Below are positions 25,412 to 33,992 of a stretch of DNA of 64,000 nucleotides, piece by piece (position 1 is the stretch's first letter; every line of letters starts with the position of its first letter). Made by a program: the position numbers and the translations under genes. The stretch covers positions 8,134,744-8,198,743 of the forward strand of contig NC_016609.1 of assembly GCF_000246855.1 (NCBI RefSeq), given 5' to 3'. Below the pieces are notes generated by a model. The model had not been told where the DNA came from. It did no database searches and saw only the letters and a program-made list of their open reading frames with translations. This stretch comes from Niastella koreensis GR20-10. GTDB lineage: Bacteria > Bacteroidota > Bacteroidia > Chitinophagales > Chitinophagaceae.

Positions 25412-27310
25412 CTGCTCCAGGTAGTCTTTTTTAAATTCAATGTAAGTAGGATTGCCACTGGCCGTTACATTTGGCTGTGCACATTTGAACAGGTCTGTGG
25501 TAAGGCCGCGCATTTCATCGAGTGACAGGGATGTGCCGGGCTTTATTGCCTGTTGCCAGGCCAGCGAGCGGATCAGTTTTTCGCGGCGGGAGAACTTGAG
25601 ATCACTGCTGAAGTGTTTGTATTGTTCCAGCAAATTTTCTATGGCCAGTTTTTCATTGCCTGCCGATACATCGGCCGGGGTGCCCTGTATTACAAAGGCA
25701 TTGGCGCCAAAGGGTTCAATTAAATAACCCAGTTGGTTGAGATCGCCGGCCAGTTCCATTAATAAGACCGCATCTGAAGCCGATAGCTGCAGCGTAACGG
25801 GGAACAGGCTGCGCTGGGCAGGAATGCTTTTGCCTACGGTAGCAGCGGCAAAGCGTTCGTATAAAACGCGTTCATGCGCCAGTTGCTGGTGAATGAGCAT
25901 AAAGCCCCGTGCAGTGGGTGCTACAATATAACTGCTGTGCAACTGGAACAACAGGGCGTTGTCATCAACCAGTTGTTTGGCAAATGGTGTTGTATACTGT
26001 TGAACCGGGGGCACATAATCGCCACCACCTTCCTGTTTTTTAAGTTTGTCTAGTAAGGATTCAAATTTTTCTTCCTTTTGCTCATTGCCGGTTGCCGATT
26101 GCCGATTGCCGGATTCATCGTTCTTCTCAAAAAAATCTTTCCAGTTTTTCAGCTCTGCTTTATCGGTAGGATTGATAAAATGGGCCTGTCCTCTTTGCGA
26201 GAAGTTTTTAGCCAGGTCGGAAGAGCGGGCGGCCTGCTGCTGATCTTCTGTGAACGGTTTATTTAAAGCATCCAGCGATTGAATGGTAGGGTCGAGGTCG
26301 AACTCGAGCGTGGGTGTAATGCTGAACTGGGCCAGCGCATGTTTAACGGCTGCCTGCACAAATGCATACACGATCTTTTCATCTTCAAACTTGATCTCCT
26401 GTTTGGTAGGATGCACGTTGATATCTACCTGGGCAGGATCAAGGTCAATAAACAGGGCGTATAAGGGAAAACTATCGGTGGGGATCATTTCTTTGAAAGC
26501 GCTCATGACCGCATGGTTTAAATAAGCGCTGCGGATGAACCGGTTGTTTACAAAGAAGTATTGATCGCCCCGGGTTTTTTTAGCTGTATCGGGTTTGCCA
26601 ACAAAGCCGTAGATGTTCAGGTAATCGGTTTTTTCCTGAACGGTAACCAGGCGGGCATTGTAATGCTGGCCAAGTACCTGTACAATACGTTGTTTAAGGC
26701 TGCCTTTTTCGAGGTGGTAAACCTGTGTACCGTTATTGGTAAGCGAGAAAAAGATATTAGGGAACGAGAGCGCCACCCGCATAAACTCGTCGATGATGTG
26801 CCGCGTTTCGGCTGCATTGCTTTTGAGGAAATTGCGGCGGGCAGGCACATTGAAGAACAGGTTTTTCATGGCAATGCTGGTACCATTGGCGGCGGCCACC
26901 GGCTCCTGCAGTTTTACCACGCTGTTCTCGATTTCTATGTAGGTACCTGTTTCATCTTCGGCGCGTTTCGTTTTCAGCTCTACCTGGGCAACGGCGGCAA
27001 TGGAGGCCAGGGCCTCGCCCCGGAAACCCATGGTGCGGATCTGAAACAGGTCGTCGATATTGCGGATCTTGGAGGTGGCATGGCGTTCAAAAGCCATGCG
27101 GGCATCGGTTTCGCTCATGCCTTTGCCATTATCAATTACCTGAAGCAGCTGTTTGCCTGCATCCTGGATAATTAATTTCACTTCGGTGGCGCCGGCGTCA
27201 ACAGCATTTTCCAGCAGCTCCTTTACGGCACTGGCTGGCCGCTGAATTACTTCACCGGCCGCTATCTGATTGGCAATGTTGTCGGGCAATAAATGAATGA
27301 TATCCGCCAA
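25397..27310 (-). CDS. mutL: DNA mismatch repair protein MutL
   Basis: A 637-residue MutL: GHKL ATPase with NQIAAGEV, catalytic Glu31 and Asn35 (KELLENAVDAG), DNGKGM and GFRGEALASI; the transducer domain; and a C-terminal dimerisation domain. I start at TTG 27310 (reading MADIIHLLPDN), preceded by AGGAGA, because the family begins exactly there and no ATG fits. The linker at about residues 399-410 is encoded by the spacer-type repeat GCCGATTGCC. The usual endonuclease motif DQHAxxERxxxE appears as HQQLAHERVLYE, lacking the metal-binding Asp, so nicking activity is uncertain. Confidence 0.93.
   Translation of the reverse strand: MADIIHLLPDNIANQIAAGEVIQRPASAVKELLENAVDAGATEVKLIIQDAGKQLLQVIDNGKGMSETDARMAFERHATSKIRNIDDLFQIRTMGFRGEALASIAAVAQVELKTKRAEDETGTYIEIENSVVKLQEPVAAANGTSIAMKNLFFNVPARRNFLKSNAAETRHIIDEFMRVALSFPNIFFSLTNNGTQVYHLEKGSLKQRIVQVLGQHYNARLVTVQEKTDYLNIYGFVGKPDTAKKTRGDQYFFVNNRFIRSAYLNHAVMSAFKEMIPTDSFPLYALFIDLDPAQVDINVHPTKQEIKFEDEKIVYAFVQAAVKHALAQFSITPTLEFDLDPTIQSLDALNKPFTEDQQQAARSSDLAKNFSQRGQAHFINPTDKAELKNWKDFFEKNDESGNRQSATGNEQKEEKFESLLDKLKKQEGGGDYVPPVQQYTTPFAKQLVDDNALLFQLHSSYIVAPTARGFMLIHQQLAHERVLYERFAAATVGKSIPAQRSLFPVTLQLSASDAVLLMELAGDLNQLGYLIEPFGANAFVIQGTPADVSAGNEKLAIENLLEQYKHFSSDLKFSRREKLIRSLAWQQAIKPGTSLSLDEMRGLTTDLFKCAQPNVTASGNPTYIEFKKDYLEQLFKR
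26079..26113. repeat. spacer-type GCCGATTGCC repeat inside mutL
   Basis: ATTGCCGGTTGCCGATTGCC words within the MutL linker, containing the 17-mer also found at 4270-4286. In frame, so translated as a Gly/Asn/Ser/Gln-rich stretch. Confidence 0.75.
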
Positions 27311-27536
27311 GGCTACTCTCCTGATTTTGGGTTCGCAAATGTACAATTATTTGATTGCATATTCCAGCGCTCAAAAGCGTGCAGTAAAACAAGCCTTGTG
27401 GATAATGATCTTAGCCGCCAATTAATAAAAACATTTATCTTAAAGTGCCGTAAACACTGAGCTTGCTGGCTTTCGTCCGCACAAAAACGCACCCAATATT
27501 AGAAGAATTTTAATGGCCCAAACCCCTTATTAACAG

Positions 27537-27544
27537 TAAATTTG
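27537..27544 (+). promoter_or_regulatory. -7 promoter element (TAAATTTG)
   Basis: Exact TAnnTTTG match 31 bases before the GH3-fusion ATG. Confidence 0.5.
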
Positions 27545-27575
27545 ATGTTCATTCCCTGCATTCTAAAATCAGTTC

Positions 27576-30509
27576 ATGTACATGAGGAACTCGTTAAAAA
27601 CTATTGGTTTTATTCTTTTGATCGGTTTGGTTGGTAGCAAGGTTCAGGCGCAGCATTCGGGTAATCCCGCTGCCGATCATTGGGTTGACAGCGTATTCAA
27701 ATCATTATCAAAAAAGCAAAAAATAGCCCAGTTAATGGTGGTCAGGGTGTCGTCTGTAGGCCCCGACAAAACGGTGGTATTTTATGATAAACAGGTGGAG
27801 GAAGCCATCCATAAATACAATATTGGGGGGCTTTGTCTTTTCCAGGGCGGGCCTATAAAACAGGCAACCGTATTGAACCACCTGCAGGCCATTGCCAAAA
27901 CGCCGTTGCTGGTGACCATCGATGCCGAGAACGGTGTGGGCATGCGGATAGACAGCGTAATGGGCCTGCCCCGGCAAATGATGATGGGGGCCGTACAGGA
28001 CCGTTCCCTCATTTACGATTACGGCCGGGTTGTAGGGGAACAGTGCAAACGGATAGGCATCCAGGTGAATTATGCACCCGTAGTTGATATCAATAATAAT
28101 CCTAATAACCCGGTTATCAACGACCGGTCGTTTGGGGAAGATAAATACAAGGTGGCCGATTACGGTATTGCGTACATGAAAGGTATGCAGGATATTGGGG
28201 TAATGGGTTGCGCCAAACACTTTCCCGGTCATGGCGATGTGGCTGTAGACTCACACCTGGATTTACCTGTGATCAATAAAACAAAGGCCCAGCTCGATTC
28301 GCTGGAGTTGTATCCTTTCAACCAGATCTTCAGGGCCGGCGTGGGCAGTGTAATGATCGCGCATTTGTCGATCCCGGCTATTGACAGCACCGAACATAAA
28401 CCTACCTCTATTTCCTATAACAACGTTACCAATCTGCTGCGCAAAGAGCTTAATTATAACGGGCTTACGTTTACCGATGCGCTGGAGATGAAGGGCGTTG
28501 CCAAGTATTATCCCGATGGGGAAGCATCGCGCGAAGCGTTGATAGCCGGTAACGATATGTTGTGTTTGCCTGGCGATATTCCCGGAAGCATCAAGAAAAT
28601 ACGCAAAGCCATCCGCAAAGGAAAACTGCACTGGAGCGATATCAATGAACACGTAAGAAAAGTGTTGTATGCCAAGTATCAGTACGGACTGGCCAACTGG
28701 AAACCCATAGATACTACCAACCTGTTGAACGACCTCAACAGCAAAGTGGCCGCAACACGCCGCACCATTGCTGAAAATGCGATCACCCTGTTGCGTAACG
28801 ACAACGAGGCCATCTTTCCCCTTACCAAAGGCCCGCGTATTGCTTATGTAGGTATGGGTTTAACGCAGGACAATGCTTTTGCCGCCCAGGTGCGCAAAGG
28901 GTTTGATGCGGAGGTTTTTTACTTCGATTATAAAAAAGACAGCAGCGCTGTTGCGCCTTTATTGCAAAAGCTGAAAGACAGCTTTAACGTGGTGATCATT
29001 GGGGTACACAAGTTTGCCCGCTTTCCTGCCAATAACTTTGGTATTAGTAATGCCGCGCTGCAATTGATGCAGGGCATTCAGCAACAGCAGCAATCCATCA
29101 CGGTGGTGTTTGGCAACCCCTATGTTATCAAAAATATGTGTAAGGCGCCGGTGCTTATTGAGGCGTATGAAGATGATGACATTACGCAAACTACCGCAAA
29201 TGATCTGTTACATGGCCGCTTTCTGGCAAAGGGTAAATTGCCGGTAACGGTTTGTCCCGAGTTTAAATATGGCGATGGTATTATCGTGCGCCGCTTGTTG
29301 CCCACGGTACCTGCCAGTCAGCTGGGCTTCAATGCTGTTAAAATGAGTGCGGCCATCGACTCTATTGTGAACGATGCCATCAAACAAAAAGCTATTCCAG
29401 GCGCTGTAGTAGTGGTGGCCAAAGATGGCAAGATCGCTTATGAAAAAGCGTTTGGTTATTTAACCTTCGACAGCACCGAACCGGTTTATCCTGAAACCAT
29501 TTATGATATGGCTTCGGTAACCAAGATCATGGCTACTACTTTATGTGTATTGAAGTTATACGACGATGGCAAGCTGGATATTCAAAAAACGCTGGGCGAT
29601 TACCTGCCGGTAACGCGCGGTACCAATAAAGCGCCGTTAAAGCTGTGGGATATTTTATTGCACCAGGCAGGGTTGAAAGCATTCATTCCTTTTTACCGCG
29701 AAACCATGGATGCCAATAACAATCCGCTGCCTGATATTTATCATGCTGATCCGGATAGCATCTACAGCATCCGGGTGGCTGCCCACCTGTACATTCGCAA
29801 AGACTGGGAAGACACCATTATGAAGCGCATTTTAACCAGTTCGCTGGAGCCAAAGGGTAAATATATTTACAGCGATAACGATTATATTTTCCTGGGCAAG
29901 ATAGTAGAAGCGATCACCAAAATGCCGCTGGACGTATACGTAAAGAAAACATTTTACGATAAGCTGAACCTGTTGGAAACAGGCTTCAAACCTGCCGACC
30001 GTTTTCCGCTCGATTATATTGCACCTACGGAAAGAGAAAAAGGTTTCCGCAATCAATTGATCCATGGCGATGTGCATGACCCGGGTTCTGCCATGTTTGG
30101 CGGCGTGGCCGGCCATGCCGGTTTGTTCAGCAATGGCTATGAGATAGCCGTACTGTCGCAAATGTTGCTGAATGGCGGGGTATTAAACGGACATAACTTT
30201 TTTAGCCGTAAGACTGTGGATTACTTCAATCAATATCATAGTGAGATCAGCCGCCGCGGATTGGGTTTTGATAAACCTGAAAAGGACAATGCCACACGTG
30301 CAGAACCCTATCCCTGTGCTTCTGCTTCGCCGCAAACATTTGGCCATACCGGTTTTACCGGTACCTGTTTCTGGGTTGATCCCAGGTATAACCTGATCTT
30401 TGTTTTTCTCAGTAACCGGGTTAACAGCCCTGACCCAAGCAAATTTTTGAAGATGAGCATCAGGCCTAAAGTACAGGAAGCCATTTACCAGTCGATGAAG
30501 CCTTATTAA
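27576..30509 (+). CDS. GH3 (NagZ-like) - class C beta-lactamase-type serine hydrolase fusion
   Basis: A 977-residue exported protein with signal peptide (to QAQ, residue 26). The first half is a glycoside hydrolase family 3 domain of NagZ type: KHFPGHGDVAVDSH (214-227) with the His/Asp acid-base dyad and nucleophile Asp301 (FTDALEMKG), predicting beta-N-acetylglucosaminidase activity on peptidoglycan fragments. After a GH3 C-terminal-like region (about 400-585) comes a serine hydrolase with Ser647-x-x-Lys650 (ASVTK), a YSDN box and HTGFTG near the end. The pairing of sugar- and peptide/ester-cleaving domains suggests periplasmic muropeptide processing. ATG 27582 is an equally good start. Confidence 0.9.
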   Translation: MYMRNSLKTIGFILLIGLVGSKVQAQHSGNPAADHWVDSVFKSLSKKQKIAQLMVVRVSSVGPDKTVVFYDKQVEEAIHKYNIGGLCLFQGGPIKQATVLNHLQAIAKTPLLVTIDAENGVGMRIDSVMGLPRQMMMGAVQDRSLIYDYGRVVGEQCKRIGIQVNYAPVVDINNNPNNPVINDRSFGEDKYKVADYGIAYMKGMQDIGVMGCAKHFPGHGDVAVDSHLDLPVINKTKAQLDSLELYPFNQIFRAGVGSVMIAHLSIPAIDSTEHKPTSISYNNVTNLLRKELNYNGLTFTDALEMKGVAKYYPDGEASREALIAGNDMLCLPGDIPGSIKKIRKAIRKGKLHWSDINEHVRKVLYAKYQYGLANWKPIDTTNLLNDLNSKVAATRRTIAENAITLLRNDNEAIFPLTKGPRIAYVGMGLTQDNAFAAQVRKGFDAEVFYFDYKKDSSAVAPLLQKLKDSFNVVIIGVHKFARFPANNFGISNAALQLMQGIQQQQQSITVVFGNPYVIKNMCKAPVLIEAYEDDDITQTTANDLLHGRFLAKGKLPVTVCPEFKYGDGIIVRRLLPTVPASQLGFNAVKMSAAIDSIVNDAIKQKAIPGAVVVVAKDGKIAYEKAFGYLTFDSTEPVYPETIYDMASVTKIMATTLCVLKLYDDGKLDIQKTLGDYLPVTRGTNKAPLKLWDILLHQAGLKAFIPFYRETMDANNNPLPDIYHADPDSIYSIRVAAHLYIRKDWEDTIMKRILTSSLEPKGKYIYSDNDYIFLGKIVEAITKMPLDVYVKKTFYDKLNLLETGFKPADRFPLDYIAPTEREKGFRNQLIHGDVHDPGSAMFGGVAGHAGLFSNGYEIAVLSQMLLNGGVLNGHNFFSRKTVDYFNQYHSEISRRGLGFDKPEKDNATRAEPYPCASASPQTFGHTGFTGTCFWVDPRYNLIFVFLSNRVNSPDPSKFLKMSIRPKVQEAIYQSMKPY

Positions 30510-30532
30510 GATCATTTACAGAACATAATAGC

Positions 30533-30566
30533 GAATGCCCCGAACTTTTTCGGGGCATTCTTGTTT
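30533..30566 (+). terminator. intrinsic terminator
   Basis: Perfect 12-bp stem GAATGCCCCGAA / TTCGGGGCATTC, 4-base loop, then TTGTTT, 23 bases after the GH3-fusion stop. Confidence 0.88.
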
Positions 30567-30574
30567 ATAAACGT

Positions 30575-31102
30575 ATGGCACCCGTAAAACAAACCGAAGT
30601 ATGGCTTCGTGGCGCGTTACCCGGCTTTCCTGCATTGGTGCAGCCGGTAGCGCATGCTTTATTACAGGCAAAGGAGGAGATCCATAACAGGATGGATAAT
30701 TTCCCCGAAGCCCTGCTTTGGGAACATCCTTCAGGGGTAGCCTCACCCGGCTTTCATTTAAAGCATATGGCGGGTGTGCTTGACCGGTTATTCACCTATG
30801 CCGCGGGCCAGCCGCTTTCGCCCACGCAACTGGATTATTTAAAAGCAGAAGAAATACACGAAGAACAGGATACAGTAACTTATCTGCTTGTTAAACTGGA
30901 TACACAAATAAATGCTGCGCTGGATGCCCTGAAGGCCATCGATGAAACCACGCTCACGCAATTCAGAGGCGTTGGCCGCCAGCAATTGCCTTCCACTGTA
31001 TCAGGGCTGCTTTTTCATGCCGCTGAACATACCATGCGTCATACGGGGCAGTTACTGGTAACGGCTCAGATACTGCGCAATAAACTCAGGGCAGGGCTTT
31101 AA
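30575..31102 (+). CDS. DinB family protein
   Basis: A 175-residue four-helix-bundle protein of the DinB/YfiT-like metal-binding superfamily. Three His suited to metal binding are visible (His in SPGFHLKHMAGVLDR, and HAAEHTMRHTGQLL near the end). Family members include thiol-dependent transferases such as bacillithiol S-transferases, but function here cannot be assigned. It starts 9 bases after the GH3 terminator. Confidence 0.85.
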   Translation: MAPVKQTEVWLRGALPGFPALVQPVAHALLQAKEEIHNRMDNFPEALLWEHPSGVASPGFHLKHMAGVLDRLFTYAAGQPLSPTQLDYLKAEEIHEEQDTVTYLLVKLDTQINAALDALKAIDETTLTQFRGVGRQQLPSTVSGLLFHAAEHTMRHTGQLLVTAQILRNKLRAGL

Positions 31103-31345
31103 CGTCCGGATATTTACTCGCCAATACCAGTTCATATTCTTCCCGCTACTTGCAAAAAAGCACTAAAATGACACTGAAACGGCAAGGCAGGAAAGCATAG
31201 AAATGGCAGAAAATCAACCTGCTATATTATTTTCCGCTTGTCGTAAGCGGGGTAAATCCTTACTGCACGGGCATCGGGGCGGATGGAATGTCTGTATTGT
31301 CCTAAACCAATAGCAATTAAGTCAACAATCTGTCTTAACTTATAG

Positions 31346-31353
31346 TAATTTTG
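31346..31353 (+). promoter_or_regulatory. -7 promoter element (TAATTTTG)
   Basis: Exact TAnnTTTG match 26 bases before the oxidoreductase ATG. Confidence 0.5.
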
Positions 31354-31379
31354 CAAATTAACTAGAACAACAGACTACA

Positions 31380-33236
31380 ATGATTCGTAAAGAACAGGTC
31401 CTGCAGGATGTAGTGATAAAATTTGCCGGTGATTCCGGAGACGGAATGCAGTTAACGGGCACTCAGTTCACTAACAACACTGCTTTGCTGGGCATTGACC
31501 TTGCCACTTTTCCTGATTTTCCGGCCGAAATACGTGCCCCCCAGGGAACCCTGCCTGGTGTAAGTGGTTACCAATTGCGGTTTTCGAGTGACCGGGTTTT
31601 TACTCCCGGCGATGAGTGTGATGTACTGGTAGCTATGAATGCCGCTGCGTTGAAGTCGAACCTGAAGGCCCTGAAAAAGGGTGGAAAGATAATAGCCAAT
31701 ACCGATGGTTTTGATATCAAGAACCTGCGTCTGGCCAATTATCCCGATGGTATTAACCCACTGGAAGATGGCAGCCTCGGCAATTATGAGGTCATTAAAA
31801 TGGATGTGACCAAGATGACCCGGGAGGCGCTGAAAGAAATTACCATGGGTACGAAGGAGAAGGACCGTGCAAAGAACATGTTCGTGCTGGGTTTTCTGTA
31901 CTGGATGTATAACCGGGATATGGACAATACCATCCAGTTCCTGAAAGATAAATTCGGCAAGAAGCCGGAGATCCTTGAAAGCAACATAAAGGTGTTACAG
32001 GCTGGTTATAATTTCGGCGATACTACCGAAACGTTCACTACCCGCTATAAAGTAGAGAAGGCCCGGATGGATACCGGTGAATACCGTTCCATTATGGGTA
32101 ACCAGGCAGTGGCTTATGGTCTTATTGCCGCTTCGCAAAAAAGCGGTTTGCCTTTGTTCCTGGGTACTTATCCCATTACGCCGGCGTCAGACATCTTACA
32201 TGAACTGAGCCGTCACAAAGGCTTTGGCATAAAAACCTTCCAGGCAGAAGATGAAATTGCCGGTATTTCTGCAGCCATTGGAGCTGCTTATGGCGGCAAC
32301 CTGGGAGTTACCACTACTTCCGGTCCTGGTATGGCGTTGAAAGGCGAGGCGATGGGCCTGGCTGTAATGCTGGAGATTCCCCTTGTGATCTGCGATATTC
32401 AACGTGGCGGTCCCTCAACAGGGTTACCTACCAAAACAGAACAAAGCGATCTGTTACAAGCCTATTATGGCCGTAATGGCGAATGCCCCATGCCTATTGT
32501 ATCAGCCAGCACACCAAGTGATTGTTTTGATGCCGTGTATGAAGCGGTGCGCATTGCGGTACAACATATGACGCCGGTGATTTTCCTGAGCGATGGGTAT
32601 ATTGCCAACGGTGCTGAACCCTGGCGTTTCCCCAAGAGCGCAGAGCTGGCTCCTATAACAGTTAAGTTCAAAACTGAGCTGGGACACGGTGAAGAGAAAT
32701 TCCAGCCTTATTTGCGTGATGAAAAACTGGTGCGTCCCTGGGCTATTCCGGGTGTGCCTGGTTTGGAACACCGCATTGGTGGTTTGGAAAAACAAAACAA
32801 TACCGGTAACGTAAGTTACGATCCTGAGAACCACCAGTTGATGGTGAAGATAAGACAGGAAAAAGTGGATAAGATAGCTGATTATATCCCTGAACAAACA
32901 TTGGATAGCGGTCCTGAAAGCGGTAAGATCCTTGTATTGGGCTGGGGTAGTACTTATGGTGCTATTAAAAGTGCCGTTGCTGAATTGCAACAACAGGGTT
33001 ATGCAGTTAGCCATGCGCATTTACGCTATGTGCGTCCTTTCCCTAAAAACCTGGGCGCCATACTCAAAAACTTTGAGCAGGTGCTGATCCCTGAGATCAA
33101 TAACGGACAATTGATAAAGATCATTCGCGACCAGTATTTTGTTGATGCCAAAGGCTACAACAAGATCATGGGTGTGCCCATTACCAAAACCGAACTGGTA
33201 ATGAAGCTGCAGGAAATGCTGGGCCGCGTGAACTAA
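31380..33236 (+). CDS. korA: 2-oxoacid:ferredoxin oxidoreductase subunit alpha (gamma-alpha fusion)
   Basis: A 618-residue subunit of the 2-oxoglutarate (or related 2-oxoacid):ferredoxin oxidoreductase, which makes acyl-CoA and reduced ferredoxin. The gamma domain comes first (KFAGDSGDGMQLTG ... PAEIRAPQGTLPGVSGYQ, about 1-185), then the alpha domain (GNQAVAYGLIAAS, TYPITPASDILHELS, TSGPGMALKGEAMGL, IQRGGPSTGLPTKTEQSDL) and a C-terminal transketolase-like domain. The TPP- and FeS-carrying beta subunit, normally next door, is not here: a strong inverted repeat and a convergent gene follow. Confidence 0.93.
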   Translation: MIRKEQVLQDVVIKFAGDSGDGMQLTGTQFTNNTALLGIDLATFPDFPAEIRAPQGTLPGVSGYQLRFSSDRVFTPGDECDVLVAMNAAALKSNLKALKKGGKIIANTDGFDIKNLRLANYPDGINPLEDGSLGNYEVIKMDVTKMTREALKEITMGTKEKDRAKNMFVLGFLYWMYNRDMDNTIQFLKDKFGKKPEILESNIKVLQAGYNFGDTTETFTTRYKVEKARMDTGEYRSIMGNQAVAYGLIAASQKSGLPLFLGTYPITPASDILHELSRHKGFGIKTFQAEDEIAGISAAIGAAYGGNLGVTTTSGPGMALKGEAMGLAVMLEIPLVICDIQRGGPSTGLPTKTEQSDLLQAYYGRNGECPMPIVSASTPSDCFDAVYEAVRIAVQHMTPVIFLSDGYIANGAEPWRFPKSAELAPITVKFKTELGHGEEKFQPYLRDEKLVRPWAIPGVPGLEHRIGGLEKQNNTGNVSYDPENHQLMVKIRQEKVDKIADYIPEQTLDSGPESGKILVLGWGSTYGAIKSAVAELQQQGYAVSHAHLRYVRPFPKNLGAILKNFEQVLIPEINNGQLIKIIRDQYFVDAKGYNKIMGVPITKTELVMKLQEMLGRVN

Positions 33237-33248
33237 AATACTTTAAAA

Positions 33249-33312
33249 AGACCTGTCAGGTGCACTGTTTTAGCTTGCTTAATCAGCAGGTTTATGTGCA
33301 CCTGACAGGTCT
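33249..33312. terminator. AGACCTGTCAGGTGCA inverted repeat (bidirectional terminator-like)
   Basis: Perfect 16-bp arms (33249-33264 and 33297-33312) around a 32-base loop, placed between two convergent stops. Same family as 11858 and 48866; half copies occur at about 11953, 15767 and 44752. Confidence 0.75.
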
Positions 33313-33330
33313 AAATATTACAGGCAATTA

Positions 33331-33900
33331 TTAACCTTTGGTCTTTGATCTGTCGCCTTCCATTTTTTTCTTCAGATCGCCGGTCTTGATCTTTCCGCTA
33401 ACAGTATCTGTTTTCATTTTCAGATCGCCGTCTTTCAACTTCATGGTGCTATTATCTATTTTCAGCTTTTTGTTCCCCTCTTTGATCTTGATCTCATCTT
33501 TATCCATTTTTATTTTATCAGCATTCAGTTTGAAAGTTCCTGCATCCGATTTGGAAATGAAATTGTTTACTATAAATCTGCCCTGTCCATAAACGGTATC
33601 GCCGGTATTCATGTCGATATAAAACTCGATGGGCTCATTGGTATTAACCGAATAGGTTTTTCTCGCTTTGGGATCATAATACAAATCAACCGGTTCCCCC
33701 GTATTCAGGTTTATATAACGGTGAACAATTGTATCGCCCATGCCGGTTGGTGAGGTGTTTGATCTTGTGGGAATGGTATCAACCACAGATTGCTGGTCGG
33801 CCACTGCATTTACATCTTTGCGTTCACCGGCAGTGTCCTTACAGCTTGCAACAATTATTACACTGCCAATGAGGGCCATAAAATGCTGGTATGTGTTCAT
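33331..33900 (-). CDS. putative lipoprotein with Lys/Asp repeat tail
   Basis: A 189-residue secreted protein with lipobox VASC (Cys20). The central region has two similar beta segments (RYINLNTGEPVDLYYDP and YSVNTNEPIEFYIDM), and the last 65 residues are low-complexity Lys/Asp/Ile repeats (KIKMDKDEIKIKEG, KLKIDNSTMKLKDG). No catalytic motif. I recognise no family. It follows the cyclase operon at a distance of 92 bases on the same strand. Confidence 0.7.
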   Translation of the reverse strand: MNTYQHFMALIGSVIIVASCKDTAGERKDVNAVADQQSVVDTIPTRSNTSPTGMGDTIVHRYINLNTGEPVDLYYDPKARKTYSVNTNEPIEFYIDMNTGDTVYGQGRFIVNNFISKSDAGTFKLNADKIKMDKDEIKIKEGNKKLKIDNSTMKLKDGDLKMKTDTVSGKIKTGDLKKKMEGDRSKTKG

Positions 33901-33992
33901 ATAGGCTTTTTATGCTATAAGCAATAATTATGCAATGGAGAAGTGATGTGCCTACATGGTTAGATGTGGAATAATGGCAACGCTATTAAACG

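Noticed and set aside
26561..27175. Long open frame opposite mutL on the plus strand
   Set aside because: It is fully antisense to conserved MutL ATPase sequence and has no recognisable protein features.
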